This document shows, one piece after another, positions 21,285 to 32,305 of a DNA stretch of 64,000 bases. The stretch comes from Forficula auricularia (taxonomy: Eukaryota > Arthropoda > Insecta > Dermaptera > Forficulidae): assembly GCA_024734495.1 (NCBI GenBank), contig JALMQS010000102.1:12440223-12504222 (forward strand), read 5' to 3'. A model generated the notes under the pieces. That model saw only the letters and a program-made list of their open reading frames with translations, was not told the origin of the DNA and did no database searches. Numbering within the stretch: the first letter of the stretch is position 1; each line of letters begins with the position of its first letter. A program made the position numbers and the translations under genes.

Positions 21285-22130
21285 ACCAAACTCAAACAAA
21301 TTTTGTATAGGTACATAGTTTAGCGGAAAGATATAGAATTTTCATTTTTGACACCCCCCCCCATTTTAGGTTTTTAGTTTTTGCATTCCTAGCTTTCTGG
21401 ATGTCCATATAATATATGTACAAAATTTTGTATACATAGTTAAGTCGAAGGGTCTAGAATTCAAACAAATTTTGTATAGGTACATAGTTTAGCGGAAAGG
21501 TATAGAATTTTCATTTTTGACAACCCCCCCATTCTAGGTTATAGTTTTTGCATTCCTAGCCTTCTGGATGTCCATAGAATATATATACAAAATTTTGTAT
21601 ACATAGTTTAGTCGAAAGAGATAGGACTCAAACAAATCTTGTATACATAGTTAAGTCGAAGGGTCTAGAATTCAAACAAATTTTGTATAGGTACATAGTT
21701 TAGCGGAAAGGTATAGAATTTTCATTTTTGACAACCCCCCCCCCCCCATTTTAGGTTTTTAGTTTTTGCATTCCTAGCCTTCTGGATGTTCATAGAATAT
21801 ATATACAAAATTTTGTATACATAGTTTAGTCAAAAGAGATAGGACTCAAACAAATTTTGTATACATAGTTTAGCCGAAAGGGCTAGAACCCAAACAAATT
21901 TTGTATACATGGTTAAGTCGAAGGGTCTAGAATTCAAACAAATTTTGTATAGGTACATATCTAAGCGGAAAGGGTTAGAATTTTCATTTTTGACACCCTC
22001 CCCCCACCCCAGATTTTAGGTGGTTAGTTTTTGCATTTCTAGCCTTCTGGATGTCCACAGAATATATATACAAAATTATGTATACATAGTTTACTCGAAA
22101 GGGCTAGAACTCAAACAAATTTGTGTGTGT
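21285..22130 (+). repeat. Tandem array with nested sub-repeats
   Basis: TTTTTGCATTCCTAGC recurs at about 21375, 21545, 21765 and 22027, each time preceded by a C-rich tract and TTTTAGGT and followed by TGGATGTCCATA and ATATACAAAATTTTGTATAC. Shorter units built on CAAACAAATTTTGTATA and GTCGAAGGGTCTAGAA are interspersed, so the spacing grows from 170 to 260 bp. The same TTTTTGCAT...GGTCCAC wording appears at 32005-32040 and 32605-32640, linking it to the Helitron-like family E. Confidence 0.8.
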
Positions 22131-22273
22131 ATGTCAGAAATAAATAGGTTTTGATGTAGAAAACAAAGTTTTATCGCAATCCCTGTATTTTAAACTTGAT
22201 TTTAGACTAAATATTTACACGATTATTTGTCAATTTATAGCCTCAAAAAAATGTTTAACTTACAAAGTCCCGT

Positions 22274-22317
22274 TGGGGTAAGATGGGGTACAGGGTACCG
22301 GGTACCCCATCTTACCT
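22274..22317. repeat. 15-bp perfect hairpin
   Basis: GGTAAGATGGGGTAC pairs with GTACCCCATCTTACC around a 10-base loop. Related words (CCCCGTCTTGCCC, GGGGCAAGATGGGAC, CCCCGTCTTACCCCACC) lie at 24005-24065 and 24225-24245, so these may be subterminal repeats of one element spanning 22.27-24.25 kb. Confidence 0.6.
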
Positions 22318-22594
22318 CGATATTTAGTATATATGAAACTAGTTAGGTATGTTTTATTTATAGATAGTAATTACAATGTTGATTTTTTGCTTCCGAAACT
22401 ATTGAAATTGATTTACAGCCAACACCGTATACCTCACTACTAACTACGCCGCCATGTGTTCCAATGCCGCTAGAATCCCCTGATTCTCCTCTTAACACAA
22501 CTATGTATGTATGTATGTATGTATTGTATATATAGAATTATAATACAAGAATCAAGTACAAATAAGCAGAATTGTGAACAAATATAACAATAAA

Positions 22595-22985
22595 CCCCCC
22601 CTCTCTCTCATTCATTTATAATAAATGAACGGAGACGCAGAGCACCATCAATAAAATTGTATAAACTTCTCAACTTTTGTAAGCTCAAAGGCCTCAAAAT
22701 ATCCTAAAAATCTTCAGCATTCTCAATAGAATCCCTTAAATAGAATTCCCTCAACGCATTGTATATCGGGCATACATTTAAAATATGAAATAAATTTTAA
22801 TTTTCATATTTGTTACAAATGGAGCAGACCATCTCCTGGTTTATTTTGTGTCCAGAACCATTCAACCAAAAATACAATATTTTTATATTGCTCACCCTAG
22901 CCTGGTGAAGGACTCTCATCATCCGAATGGAAGCCCTCATTGCCAGAATTCGTCCATGTTACCAAAGAATGCTCTTAACACAACT
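22595..22985 (-). pseudogene. LINE ORF2 C-terminal tail
   Basis: Minus-strand reading gives VLHQARVSNIKILYFWLNG, then CSICNKYE, LFHILNVCPIYNALREFYL and LRPLSLQKLRSFIQF. The C-x2-C...H-x4-C arrangement with FHIL..CP is the zinc-knuckle-like tail found after RNase H or thumb in insect LINEs. Two stops interrupt it. No catalytic part is present. Confidence 0.6.
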
Positions 22986-23450
22986 AGCAACCAATTCTTA
23001 TATTCAACAGCCCCGAGATCAGCCAAATTCATTTGTGGTAAACATCGCGTCGCCACTTTCTAATTTGCCTGTTAGAGGTCCTTCTCATTCTAATATTAAT
23101 TTTTCCTCAAATCAACCAAGCACCTCTTTCGTCCTAGAGCCACGAAATCAGTCAAGTGCTTCTCAAATTAATATCCCATCGCATGTTCAATCATCTGTGC
23201 TTAATCACTAATCAGCAATCCACAACGTCACTTCACCCAGAGGAACAGCCAGGACCTAGTACTTCATTTCATCTCGTTAATCCTAAGCTTATGATGCCGA
23301 TTTCGCGAATTAACCAAAGAAAAAAAAGACAAATGCGTAAAAAGGGAAAAACAACCTTAAATATTGCGACTGTACTGGCGTCGATGATGAGTATGAAGAT
23401 TATAGGGTGTCTGGTAGTAGATTTATATTTTCAAACTTAAATAAAAAACG
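22927..23450 (+). pseudogene. Low-complexity frame, possibly end of a pogo-like transposase
   Basis: Frames 22927-23211 and 23156-23440 are rich in S, P, N and Q. The second contains ISRINQRKKRQMRKKGKTT, and a third frame then reads CDCTGVDDEYEDY. This order (acidic or S/P-rich, basic KRK block, Cys-containing end) resembles the tail of pogo/Tigger transposases. No catalytic domain is seen, so the assignment is weak. Confidence 0.25.
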
Positions 23451-23479
23451 TAATAATTGACATACAGTTTTATTAAGAG

Positions 23480-23958
23480 CATTGAACGAAAGAATAGAAA
23501 TGCGGATTTTATTTTTTAAAGAGTATGTCATCCAGATGTCTTCCGTCGAGTTCTTTCTTCTCTTTCGCCTGGCCTCGAGAATTTTCGAAATAAAATGGTC
23601 CAATTATCTCATGCGTGGATAAGGCACACCAAACAGTTACCCTGGGGCAATGCAATGGTTTTTGATGTTTCAATCGAGGGTTGCGGGTTCTTGGAGACCA
23701 GTAACGGCAGTTTTGCTTGTTGACGTGGCCGTTTAAGTGAAAATGAGCCTCGTCGTTCCAAAAAATGGGATTTAAGTAAGAATCATTACTCTTAAAAAAT
23801 GACTCCACAGCGAACGCGCGATGCTCACTCGACCCCTGCGACATCGTGACTGACAAATCCGAACGAACAATAATTCCAACGGCGCCATTCTCCCCCCCAC
23901 ACCGTTTATTACTTTTTGAAATAATCGTATTTAAAAATATAAATTTGCCACCAGACAC
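23480..23958 (-). pseudogene. Tc3-like (IS630/Tc1/mariner) transposase fragment
   Basis: The frame holds FWNDEAHFHLNGHVNKQNCRYW, with the first catalytic aspartate in NDEAHF, followed by KPLHCPRVTVWCALS and IIGPFYFEN. These are the blocks between the first and second catalytic residues of the same transposase type found at 54196-55123. The region with the second and third acidic residues (QQDGA and LDFFLWG) is absent; the frame runs into K/E-rich sequence and stops. The upstream DNA-binding half is not recognisable. Confidence 0.7.
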
Positions 23959-24559
23959 CCTTGTCCTTTTTGTAAAGATAATGATGACTAAAATGTTTAT
24001 GACTGGTGTACCCCGTCTTGCCCAAAGGGGATCCTATCTTGCCCTAAGGGTGGGGCAAGATGGGACAAAATACTTTTTTTCTATTTTTATTCATTATTCA
24101 AAAAATGATAAAAGTTTTTTTTTTTATTATAATCTAATAGAGGGAGAACTGATTAAGTTAATAAATAACGTTCCTAATTTCTGTGGTGTATATTTAGTTT
24201 TTTTTCAACGTCAAACCTTAAGGTCCCCGTCTTACCCCACCTTCCCCTACAGTATTTGGGTGAGGTCAGCAGATCGAGGCGGCGTTTTAAAATTGGTTCA
24301 TTGTTTACCTCGTTGCCTACCTGCCAGCCCCTTCTACCAAGACTTTTGTTCTCCTGAGAGCACAGTATAACCAGTAGGGACTCTGTCTCTTTTTGACAGT
24401 TACAAATTTTTCGAGATCTTTTTTTTTACAAATTTCATATTTTAATCTCATTAAAAAAAAAATTCTTATAAATTCCCTGGCGATTTGGCCGCCTTTTAAC
24501 TTGGCCGCCTGCGTGCGGCACACGCAATGAACACCCCCCAGGCACGGCCCCGCTTCTTT

Positions 24560-25266
24560 CTTTCCAAATCTTCGGATCAGTCATGTTCTTGACAAAAGAC
24601 GATCCAGAAGAGGGCAGCACTTTATGGCAACGCCTGTATTTAGACAACCAGAAATGGAGAATAGCACGCGAGTTGCATTCTCAGGCTTTGATTAGAGCAA
24701 TTTTTAATTATTTCCTTAAAGCAGGACTGTCCAACACGCGTGACGTGGGCCTTAGAACCGTTTTTGAGAAAATCATAAAAAACAAAACAAAAAATCTTCA
24801 AAGTAAATGATGACAACTTCCAGTGTTTCGATTTTAATGATTTATTTCGCCACGCAGAGGAGGGCACCCCTTTACAGAAAGAATACAGATTTGTTTATAA
24901 ATAGGTTAAAACCCTCATCAGCCGTCCAAAAATTACGCCAGATGTTATGGCTATTAGTGAAAAGTACATGTGGGACCCGAGGCTAGAGTGTTGGGAGCGC
25001 CAAAAGCGCCCCACAACTGTGCAATACGATCAAGAAGAAAACAAAACTAAACAATAATCAAATTACAACACTACAAAGAAAAAACAAAACATAACGAAGA
25101 ATGTGGAGATAGTCCCAGTGGTGGTGTCCGCGAATGGTCTGGTCACGAAGGATTGGAAGGTTGCAAAATCGAAAATTCAATTGGACGAAGGACACATGAG
25201 AACGTGTCAGAAGGCCGCATTGTTGGGAACTGCAAATATTGTTAGGAAATTTTTAAGTCTCCAATA
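24560..25266 (+). pseudogene. LINE 3' end, probably endonuclease (RLE) type
   Basis: Broken frames end in a clear C-terminus: NVEIVPVVVSANGLVTKD...QKAALLGTANIVRKFLSL and a stop at 25264-25266. The 'VVPVV..A.G.+.K' and 'QK..LLGTA.I+RK.L' motifs close ORFs of several LINE groups. Upstream, RPKITPDVM (about 24930) followed by WDPRLECWER could be the PD catalytic step of a restriction-like endonuclease, as in R2/R4-type elements; this part is inference. Start at 24583 has no support as a true initiation site. Confidence 0.6.
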
Positions 25267-25344
25267 AACCACCCAGTGTCATGCATGATTCGCATCCCTA
25301 AATTCCTTTCTAAATATTGTACATATAATTATCAACCTTTGTAC

Positions 25345-25500
25345 ATAATTGAAAAGTTTTTGTTTTGCCGAGAGTAGCAGAGTTGTTGATTCACAAAGAG
25401 AAACAAAGAGGTTGTCCTCTGCTTGATGCAAATAAACATATACACATATATATGTTTATTTGCATCAAGCAGAGGACAACCTCTTTGTTTCTCTTTGTAC
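25345..25500. repeat. Penelope end, palindromic fragment
   Basis: CACAAAGAGAAACAAAGAGG...TTGATGCAAATAAACATA (25392-25440) is followed at once by its reverse complement (to about 25498). The left flank (GTTTTTGTTTTGCCGAGAG) matches the outer end of the Penelope-like element at 15295-15325. It is two ends joined tail to tail with no interior. Confidence 0.75.
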
Positions 25501-25919
25501 ATAAATTTTTGCCTTGGGTAAATACCCCGGCAACTATATAAAAAGTAAAAGAAAAATAAACAAAATAATAATAATAATAAAAAAAGTCGTTTAAAATAGG
25601 CTAGCCACCGCAGAAAGGTCATTTGTCGAGAAAGGCCAGCCCAGCAATGCACATTGCACATAAATCTAAGCTCATTGTCTCAATTAATTAAGGCCGGACC
25701 CCGTCCCGAAATTCCGCTTCATAGAACTAGAAAAGTTAAAAAGGGAACCTAGCATAGCCCTGAGTGTCATTTTGTTCAATGTAGTTTTAGGGACACCCAA
25801 TGTCCATGAAGGACCGGGGAAACCACACCCCCTTCCACGATATTGTCGCCGCCAAAACTGTGACAGCACCGGCGGCGACTCACAACCTCTCCGCGATATT
25901 CCCGACTAGACTGGAGTTG
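25501..25919. other. Unrecognised, moderately GC-rich stretch
   Basis: An (AAT)n-like run lies at about 25568-25582. The more GC-balanced part (25680-25910) has a 61-codon minus frame with no recognisable domain. Confidence 0.35.
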
Positions 25920-27010
25920 CCACTATAATAATGTACTCCTTCTAGCCTATATTGAGCTTAAGTTTCGAATTCTGTAGCTCTGACACTTACTATATATCTG
26001 CGAAACGCAGGGGGTCCATATGTATATACATTCATACGCACTGACCACTAGATTTTTGCTCACTTTTTGGACTCTGGGGACCACAATATCCGGTTTTATA
26101 TTCTAAATCCAGTGGCCCGGAAATGTTGTTGTAAATTTTGTTTGAAATTTCAAAGGATTTCTTTTTTTTTCATTACGATCACTGCACTGCAACCAGATGT
26201 ACGAAGGGCGATTGAGATCCTCTCCATCCGGACCCCAATTGCTTTTAGCACCCCCCCCCCTAAACTTTTCCAGCTCTTTTTTGCCGACCCCTGGGGTCTT
26301 CGTCAAAATTATATGGTGATAGGAAATGTGTCATAAATATCTGAGTTGACAGTGTAAAAAATGATCTTTCAAAAAAAGACTATAATGGAATATTTCAAAA
26401 AAAGGTCACGTGATTTTCGAAGTCACGCCCTTAAAAATGGGAGGGCTCAATGATTTAAAGATATTCCTTCTCATTAGGGAATTAACCAATCGAGAGCTTT
26501 TCTTGTGGAAAACTCCCAGAGATGACGGTTAGCAGAGTTCAGAGATAAGAGAGCACAATCAGTCAGTCGTTGAGTTCAGTCCGTTTTTAGACAGCAGTTA
26601 GCAACGAGACAGTGAGAGTGGACAGTAATTGAAGTGAAAAGATCTACAACCTCCTTTGACCAAAATAAAAACCATATAAAAGAAAATGTGTTCTATTTAA
26701 ATCCTCGCCTAACAGATAGCGAACCTTTATTCATCAACAGCACACATCTACCACCAACGGCCGTGCGAGACAAAAATGAATCCATGATCTACGAGGTTCA
26801 CGATTACCATTAGTAGGCCATTATAATCCTTTCGGGACTATGATACGGCCCGCTATAAACAAACAAATAATATGTTCGCACCCCTAACCACCCAACACCG
26901 GTTTCCAACTATTAAGAGAATTGATTCCTTCCAGCTAGAAGTACCAAAGTGAAATTAACTTTTTACATCTCTGAGATAGACCCTCTCAAAGTGTCAGGAC
27001 GACTCCTGGT
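25920..27010. repeat. Family B repeat split by LTR-like copy 2
   Basis: 25920-26110 and about 26905-27010 are the two halves of family B (reverse complement of 30035-30320): ACTCCTTCTAGCC...GGGACCACAATATCCGG on the left and GATTCCTTCC...CTCTGAGATA...AGGACGACTC on the right. The sequence between is the LTR-like insertion. Confidence 0.7.
26111..26904 (+). mobile_element. LTR-like insertion, second and more diverged copy
   Basis: Aligns along most of its length with 11034-11882: GTAAATTTTGTTTGAAAT, CACTGCACTGCA, GGAAATGTGTCATAAATATC, TTTTCGAAGTCACGCCC, the ACCATATAAAAGAAAATGTG promoter box and GGGACTATGATACGGCCCGC. Both ends are eroded; the right flank begins CAAC-TATTAAG, matching a CAAC in uninterrupted family B. 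Internal genes are absent, consistent with a solo LTR. Confidence 0.6.
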
Positions 27011-27059
27011 GTTTGTATTATGAGTTATGAGCTATAAACTTTAGGAAGAAGTTATATTA

Positions 27060-27840
27060 AAATTGCAAAAAGCTTCCCCTAAATGAACGGGAAGTGGCCC
27101 ATAATTAAAAATTCATTTATTTCTTTAAAATAATTTTTTTCTTAATTAAACTAACTACGACTTTTAAGATGTTTAATCAAGTTCTTGAAATACAAACGAA
27201 GCAAATGTAGCTTTCTTTGTCATGAGAATATTTCCTATTAACCTTTTTTATTTTTAGATTTATTTTACGAATAGCAGGAAATTAAATTTTTGACAGGGCC
27301 CGCCCGTTCTTTTCGCTTTTTCTTTTTTCTTTTTCAACTATTCAAGATAATTGAAAGAGTCTGAATCACAAATTTAATAATAAGAACTAGTTTCGAAAGT
27401 AAGAAAAGTAAAATGTAATAATAAAAAGTACATTTTAGTGTGAATTGTGTATATTATTTGTTATCTCTTTATAAAACTTTTTAAATTTCATTCAAGATTT
27501 GAAAAAGAAAAACATAATATTCATCTCAGCAGATATTTTATTTTGAAAACAAAACATCATGTCTTAAATATAGGGTGTGCATAAATGGAAGGGCGTTTTT
27601 GAAATGAGAAAAACTCATACTTATGTTTTTCAACTTAGAAAAATTATTTAATTTAATTTAATTTAATTTAATCTACCATTCAGTCTTCGATAGAAAATAC
27701 CTTTAATTAAGTACATTTTCTAATTTTAATATATAATAATAATATTTGTAATGAACTATTTGTGGGTTTTAAAATTCAAAAAAAAAAAATATATTAAAAA
27801 GAAAAATAAATTTTCTATTGACACACCCAATTGTGAATAA
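27060..27840. other. AT-rich spacer
   Basis: Contains a short (ATTTA)n run at about 27648-27672 and poly-A at 27778-27789. No coding signal. Confidence 0.4.
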
Positions 27841-28643
27841 TCTACACTTATTAAACGAGCAAAAATTGTTTATATATATTTGTATCTTAGTTCTATTTTG
27901 AAAACGCCTCTACCAATTTTGATGAAACAAATTCTATTAACAGGATTTGAGGATGAAAAAGCGATCTGGCTAGGTCTGGACCTCGACAAAATTCATCTTA
28001 ATTGATCTTTTCTTAATTAAAATAATTATTTATAGATAAAAATCTCAATAAAAAAGTTTGTTTACATTTTTTTCAATTATCTTTTATTTATTAATTGGTT
28101 TTTTAATTTTAAAACCCACTAATAGGTTATAGGAATATTATTATATATTAAAATTAGGAATTTTTTGTTTGTTTTTATTGGAGGGATTGGGAGAGGAATC
28201 CAATCGACTTGATTGGGGAATAATGGAATTGAAATAATTATCGGAAAAGAGGTTTTTTTATCTAATTAGATTTTTCCTCTTATTAAAAACAAGGACTAAA
28301 TATGAATAAGGACACTCGATGGTGGAGAAGCAATCTCCGGAATCGAAGCTAAAATACAAGGTATACATTAATTAATGTAAAATAATTGGTTTAATAAAAT
28401 TTATATACGAGTATATACGAGTTTGTTTTTATTTAACAGGTGTCTAAATCATAACATTACAGGTGAGTTTACAAATAAAGTGGTTAAAGTGGCTTTTTTA
28501 TATAACTTGGAAACAAATCTTATGTTATTATATGTTTTTAATCGTGGTTTGTGTGAAATTTGAGGTGTTTCGGAAAATTTTTTATAACAGATGTTAGGTT
28601 AGAAGAAAACTATTTGGTGTAGTTTTTTATGTGTATTTAATAT

Positions 28644-28695
28644 GGTGTACGTTGCGCTGCAAAGGCTTCGGACGGAACAGTCCTTCTTCAGCACC
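28644..28695 (-). ncRNA. Hammerhead motif, left arm, core mutated
   Basis: The reverse complement reads GGTG, CTGAAGA, stem II GGAC/GTCC, then GAAG where GAAA is expected, stem III TTTGC/GC-AA, GTA and CACC. The last A of the GAAA core is replaced by G and stem III has lost one base. This copy is likely inactive. Confidence 0.6.
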
Positions 28696-28949
28696 TGTTG
28701 ATTCACAGATTATATTTTTTAGAGCGAAATAATACAAGTGTATGCGTGTGGACCAAGTATAAACAATAATACATTAGTTGAAAACAAAAGAATAATTCTT
28801 TTAATTTTTTTAATTTTTTTTTAAAGAAAATTTTCAATTCTTTGTGGTGTGTTTCTTTTGTTGTCAACTAATGTATTATTGTTTGTACTTGGTCCACACG
28901 CATACACTTGTATTATTTCGCTCTAAAAAATATAATCTGTGAATCAACA

Positions 28950-29002
28950 GGTGCTGAAGAAGGACTGTTCCGTCCGAAACCTTTGCAGCGCAAACGTACA
29001 CC
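28950..29002 (+). ncRNA. Type I hammerhead ribozyme motif (copy 2)
   Basis: GGTG (28950-28953), CTGAAGA (28954-28960), stem II GGAC/GTCC (28962-28965 with 28972-28975, loop TGTTCC), GAAA (28976-28979), and stem III C28980-G28996 plus TTTGC/GCAAA (28982-28986 with 28990-28994, loop AGC). Then comes GTA with the cleavage site after 28998, and CACC (28999-29002) closing stem I. One C-C mismatch sits in stem III. The core is complete. Stem II differs from the 3450 copy on both strands, keeping pairing. Confidence 0.8.
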
Positions 29003-29514
29003 ATATTAAATACACATAAAAAACTACACTAAATAGTTTTCTTCTAACCTAACATCTGTTATAAAAAAAATTTCCGAAACACCTCAAATTTCACACAAAC
29101 CACGATTATATACAAAACGGAAACCTTGGCTTAAGGAACAGTGTGGACCTTCTACGAGTCTTCAATTACTATTTTATATGTTTTTATTTCAAATCCTATA
29201 CGATTATTTCTGTTTATTATTATTTTCCAATTTATTTTTTTATAATGTTTATCAATATGAACGAATGTGAGCAAATTGGTGTACGAGTAAACAAATATAC
29301 ACATAATATATGTGGACCGCTAGAAACCTAGAAATTCAATAACTGGGTGCGGGTGGGGTGGATGTGGGTGATGCAGGAGGTGGGGTGCAGTTGTGGGGGA
29401 TCCGGACGTTGGGATGGGGTGAGGTGGAGTGGGGGTGCAGTGGTGGTGGGCGAAGTATGTGGTTTCTGGAGGGGGCTCAGGGGTTACCGTGCATCGCTCG
29501 GTGTCTCCAGGTAT

Positions 29515-29815
29515 TTACTTTAAATTAAGAAAAAAAAAATAAATCAAATTAAATTTACCCGAAAATGAGGCCCTGACAGATACATTTCTAGACTAAAAAA
29601 ACACAAATAACCCTTGATTTTCATTCAGGAGAGAGGGTTCAGGGGGCAGAGGAGGGTTCCAGGGGGCGTAACATAACAAGAGGGCAGCCGAAATAAGATC
29701 TTCCAGGTATTTTTTCTAATAACATTACATACAACCCCATGAAATAAAGCATTATTTTTATAAAATGGATTTTTAAAATTGAATCTATTTTAGTTTTTTA
29801 CTTTCACATTTCACT
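29515..29815. other. Unrecognised stretch
   Basis: GAGAGAGGGTTCAGGGGGCAG-type G-rich words near 29630-29670 and otherwise AT-rich. Nothing coding. Confidence 0.4.
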
Positions 29816-29819
29816 TTCA

Positions 29820-29975
29820 CAGTGGGAAAGAAAATGGGAAGGGGAAGACCCAGATTAGAATATTTCAACCAAGTAATTGGGGATATGGGATGCCAGACAT
29901 TTAGAGAGGTTAAACAGCTGGCGGGGGACCGAGTCGAGTGGAGACGGATTGTTGCATCAAACCAGTCTTAGGACT
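29820..29975 (+). pseudogene. LINE ORF2 extreme C-terminus
   Basis: One open frame reads GKKMGRGRPRLEYFNQVIGD, then MGCQTFREVKQLAGDRVEWRR, and a stop after NQS at about 29970. It is the end missing from the fragment at 1-433, and its first bases equal that fragment's last bases. 'GRPR..Y...V..D.GC......+.LA.DR..WR' is the typical close of this LINE group. The short sequence after it (ACTGTATACTCAATGATGATG) is the start of the 3' UTR also seen at 55775-55800. Confidence 0.8.
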
Positions 29976-30034
29976 GTATACTCAATGATGATGACTTTCA
30001 CATTTATATTCATAGAATATATTGGGAAGTATTG

Positions 30035-30650
30035 CGATGGCCAGTCTGGGTCCTGACTTTTTGAGAGGTTGTATCTCAGAGATGAAAAAAGTTAATTTCA
30101 TTTTATAACTTCTAGGTGGAAGGAATCGATGACCTTAATTGTTGGACATAAAACCGGAAATTGTGGTCCCCAGAGGCCAAAAAGGGGTCCAAAAATCCAT
30201 TAGTCAGTGCGTATGTACCCCCTTGCGTTTCGCAACCATAAGTCTCAGAGCTACGGAATTAGAAACTTAAGCTTGATAAAGGCGTAGAAGGAGTACAGCA
30301 AGATTTTGGTTGAATTTGGAAAACAGGAAGTGGACAATTACATGAAAGATTTTTCCTTTTTTTTGAGAAAATCAAAAAAAATAACTAAAAAACTTTTCAT
30401 GTAAATGTCCACTTCCTGTTTTCTATATTCAACTAAAATCTTGCTAGTACTCCTTCTAGCCTTTATCAAGATTAAGTTACGAATTTCGTGGCTCTGAGAT
30501 TTATGGTTGCCAAACCCAGGGTGGGGGTAAATTCTAACGTACATAAACATAAACTTTCGCTTTACTATTTTGGCCAAAATCTTGTTATACTTCTTGTAGC
30601 CTCTAGATAGCTTAAGTTTAAAATTTCAAGGATCTGCGACTTTCCGAAGA
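30035..30650. repeat. Family B repeats in inverted pair
   Basis: 30035-30340 and 30395-30490 share ACAGGAAGTGG, AAATCTTGCTAGTACTCCTTC-type and TAGCCTTTATCAAG words in opposite orientation around 30345-30395. The pair forms a hairpin of about 70 bp arms; the rest of family B extends on either side. A single-orientation copy is split at 25920-27010. Confidence 0.65.
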
Positions 30651-30800
30651 CGAGATATGAACGATTACAATATTTATTTTACAACCCCTTCCTTTATTTC
30701 AATCGGATTAAAAATTTTACACAACTAATAACTCATGACACTTGATAAATAAACTAATTTTTAGAACAATCGCTGCAGTCATTTTTGAGAAAATAAAAAA

Positions 30801-31399
30801 AAAACTGCAACGGATCGGTGCTAAACTTTATCCAAATTCATTTGAAATATTAATATGTTCTTGAGTAAAGTACTTTAAAATATAATTTCACTAAAAACTT
30901 TATTTAACCTTTTTTGTGGTCCCCAAGGTACTTAATTAGGATATTAAATTTCATCAAAATTGATTTAGTCATTTTCGAGATATTTAATAAAAACTAAAAA
31001 AGTACTGAAATAAAGTACTAATGTTTGTAGGACCGATATGTACCAAAAACTAATCAGCGCTTCATTTTGTTAAACTAATGGTAGGTTTTCAATTTCATTT
31101 CAATCAGCGCAAAGGTGTGGAAAAAATCGTGGACGAAAAAAACGATAACACACACACACACATCCATCCATCCATCCCCACGCACTTCCAAAAAAATGGC
31201 ACTTTTTGGCCTCTCGAAGAGATTCAAGGTAATTTTTGGCAAAACCGTCTCGTGCTAAAATTCAATCTCATTGAATAGTTCAATTTGTGACCTTAATTGA
31301 GTCTATGGGTTCCGTAGTCTTTACCTGAGGACCCTTTGAAGTCGCGCTTGCCGCGTGAGCGATTCCAATACTTTCTCCCATGCTTCGCATTGGATAAAG
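30801..31399 (-). repeat. Family F repeat
   Basis: Reverse complement begins CTTTATCCAATGCGAAGCATG and ends GATCCGTTGCAGTTT-type sequence, as in 50475-51072 and 53009-53576. An ACACAC / CATCCATCC microsatellite at about 31150-31178 is part of the family (GGATGGATGG in the plus copies). The 66-codon frame inside is not a gene. Confidence 0.75.
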
Positions 31400-31820
31400 T
31401 AAAAAACTATTTAGTAGTGTCGCGATGACTTCTAATAAATGAAAATGTGAAATTCGTGTGGTGAACACACCAGTTGATTCTTAATTCAATTCTAGAATAT
31501 TATTACCCTCTAAGAACAGCCTTTAATTCACTCCAACGCCCCTTGTAAAACTGATTCTAAAGTCCTTTTAATGCTCTGAATCACAGCTTGTCTTAAAATC
31601 GAATACCTATATAATTGCTAAACGAAAACCTTTAGCAAATTGAGCGATCAAGAGATTAAAATGGAGATGAATTAAAAAAATATATATATATACTATAAAA
31701 AGGGAGGAAAGTATCGATTAACTAAGAATAGAAATTTATATTTGAAGACTTAATATTTTTTATTCATAAATCATTTAGTTCACTGCTAATTAAAACTTTC
31801 CACTTGCTTCTTAAATCTAT
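31400..31820. other. AT-rich spacer
   Basis: Nothing recognised beyond a short (TA)n run near 31680. Confidence 0.4.
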
Positions 31821-31821
31821 A

Positions 31822-32300
31822 GTACCTGGAGGCACCGAGCGATGCTCGGTAACCCCTGATCCCCCCACCCTCCTCCCGAAAGCCATACACCTCGCCCCCA
31901 ACACTGCACCCCCACTCCGCCCCACCCCACGCCAACCGCGCCTCCCACCCCCGGATCCCCCACAACTGCATTCCACCTCCTGCGCCTCCCACATACCCCA
32001 CCCCGCACCCAGTTTTTGCATTTCTAGCTTTCTAATGGTCCACATATAGTATGTGTATATTTGTTTACTCGTACACCAATTTGCCCACATTCGTTCATAT
32101 TGATAAACATTATAAAAAATAAATAGCAAAAAAATAATAAAAAAAATAATCGTATAGGATCTGAAATCAAAACATAAAATTAAATAAGATTTGTTTCCAA
32201 GTTATATAAAAAAAAGCCACTTGAACCACTTTATTTGTAAACAAACCTGTTTTGTTATGATTTAGACACTTTTTAATTAAAAACAAACAAAAAATTCCTA
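31822..32300 (-). mobile_element. Helitron-like family E, 3' part
   Basis: On the minus strand: ATCCTATACGATTATTTT..., AACGAATGTGGGCAAATTGG, the G-rich interior (plus-strand C-rich 31858-32010), the hairpin ACCGAGC-ATC-GCTCGGT and end CCTCCAGGTAC^T at 31822. It is cut at its 5' side. Glycine- or proline-rich frames here are products of the G-rich tract. Confidence 0.65.
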
Positions 32301-32305
32301 ATTTT

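Larger units (their letters stand above)
28541..29173. mobile_element. Palindromic Penelope-type insertion with two hammerheads, 13-bp duplication
   Basis: TTATATGTTTTTA occurs on both sides (28528-28540 and 29174-29186), and the family E host resumes correctly, judged by 62510-62570. Inside, about 28541-28797 and 28850-29115 are reverse complements around a ~55-bp AT-rich spacer, so two copies of one end point at each other. Each arm carries the hammerhead region, and the outer arms carry GTTTGTGTGAAATTTGAGG. The last ~60 bases on the right are single copy. Head-to-head ends are common for Penelope-like elements. Confidence 0.7.
27841..29514 (+). mobile_element. Helitron-like family E element, interrupted
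   Basis: Starts A^TCTACACTTATTAAACGAGC and ends with a hairpin region (TTACCGTGCATCGCTCGGT) followed by CTCCAGGTAT^T. Other copies share start, G-rich interior (here 29345-29500) and the ACCGAGC-ATC-GCTCGGT hairpin about 11 bases before the end. A^T insertion, no target duplication, and a hairpin near the 3' end are Helitron features; the usual CTAG end is absent, so this is Helitron-like only. Family D wording lies at 28190-28400. A hammerhead palindrome occupies 28541-29173. No helicase gene is present. Confidence 0.6.

Noticed and set aside
21285..22130. CRISPR array
   Set aside because: Repeat units are AT-rich, of unequal length, with no constant spacer size, in a eukaryotic setting; it is an ordinary tandem array.
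31786..32129. Glycine- or proline-rich proteins on both strands
   Set aside because: These frames follow the G-rich tract of the Helitron-like family and occur, shifted, in every copy of the tract.
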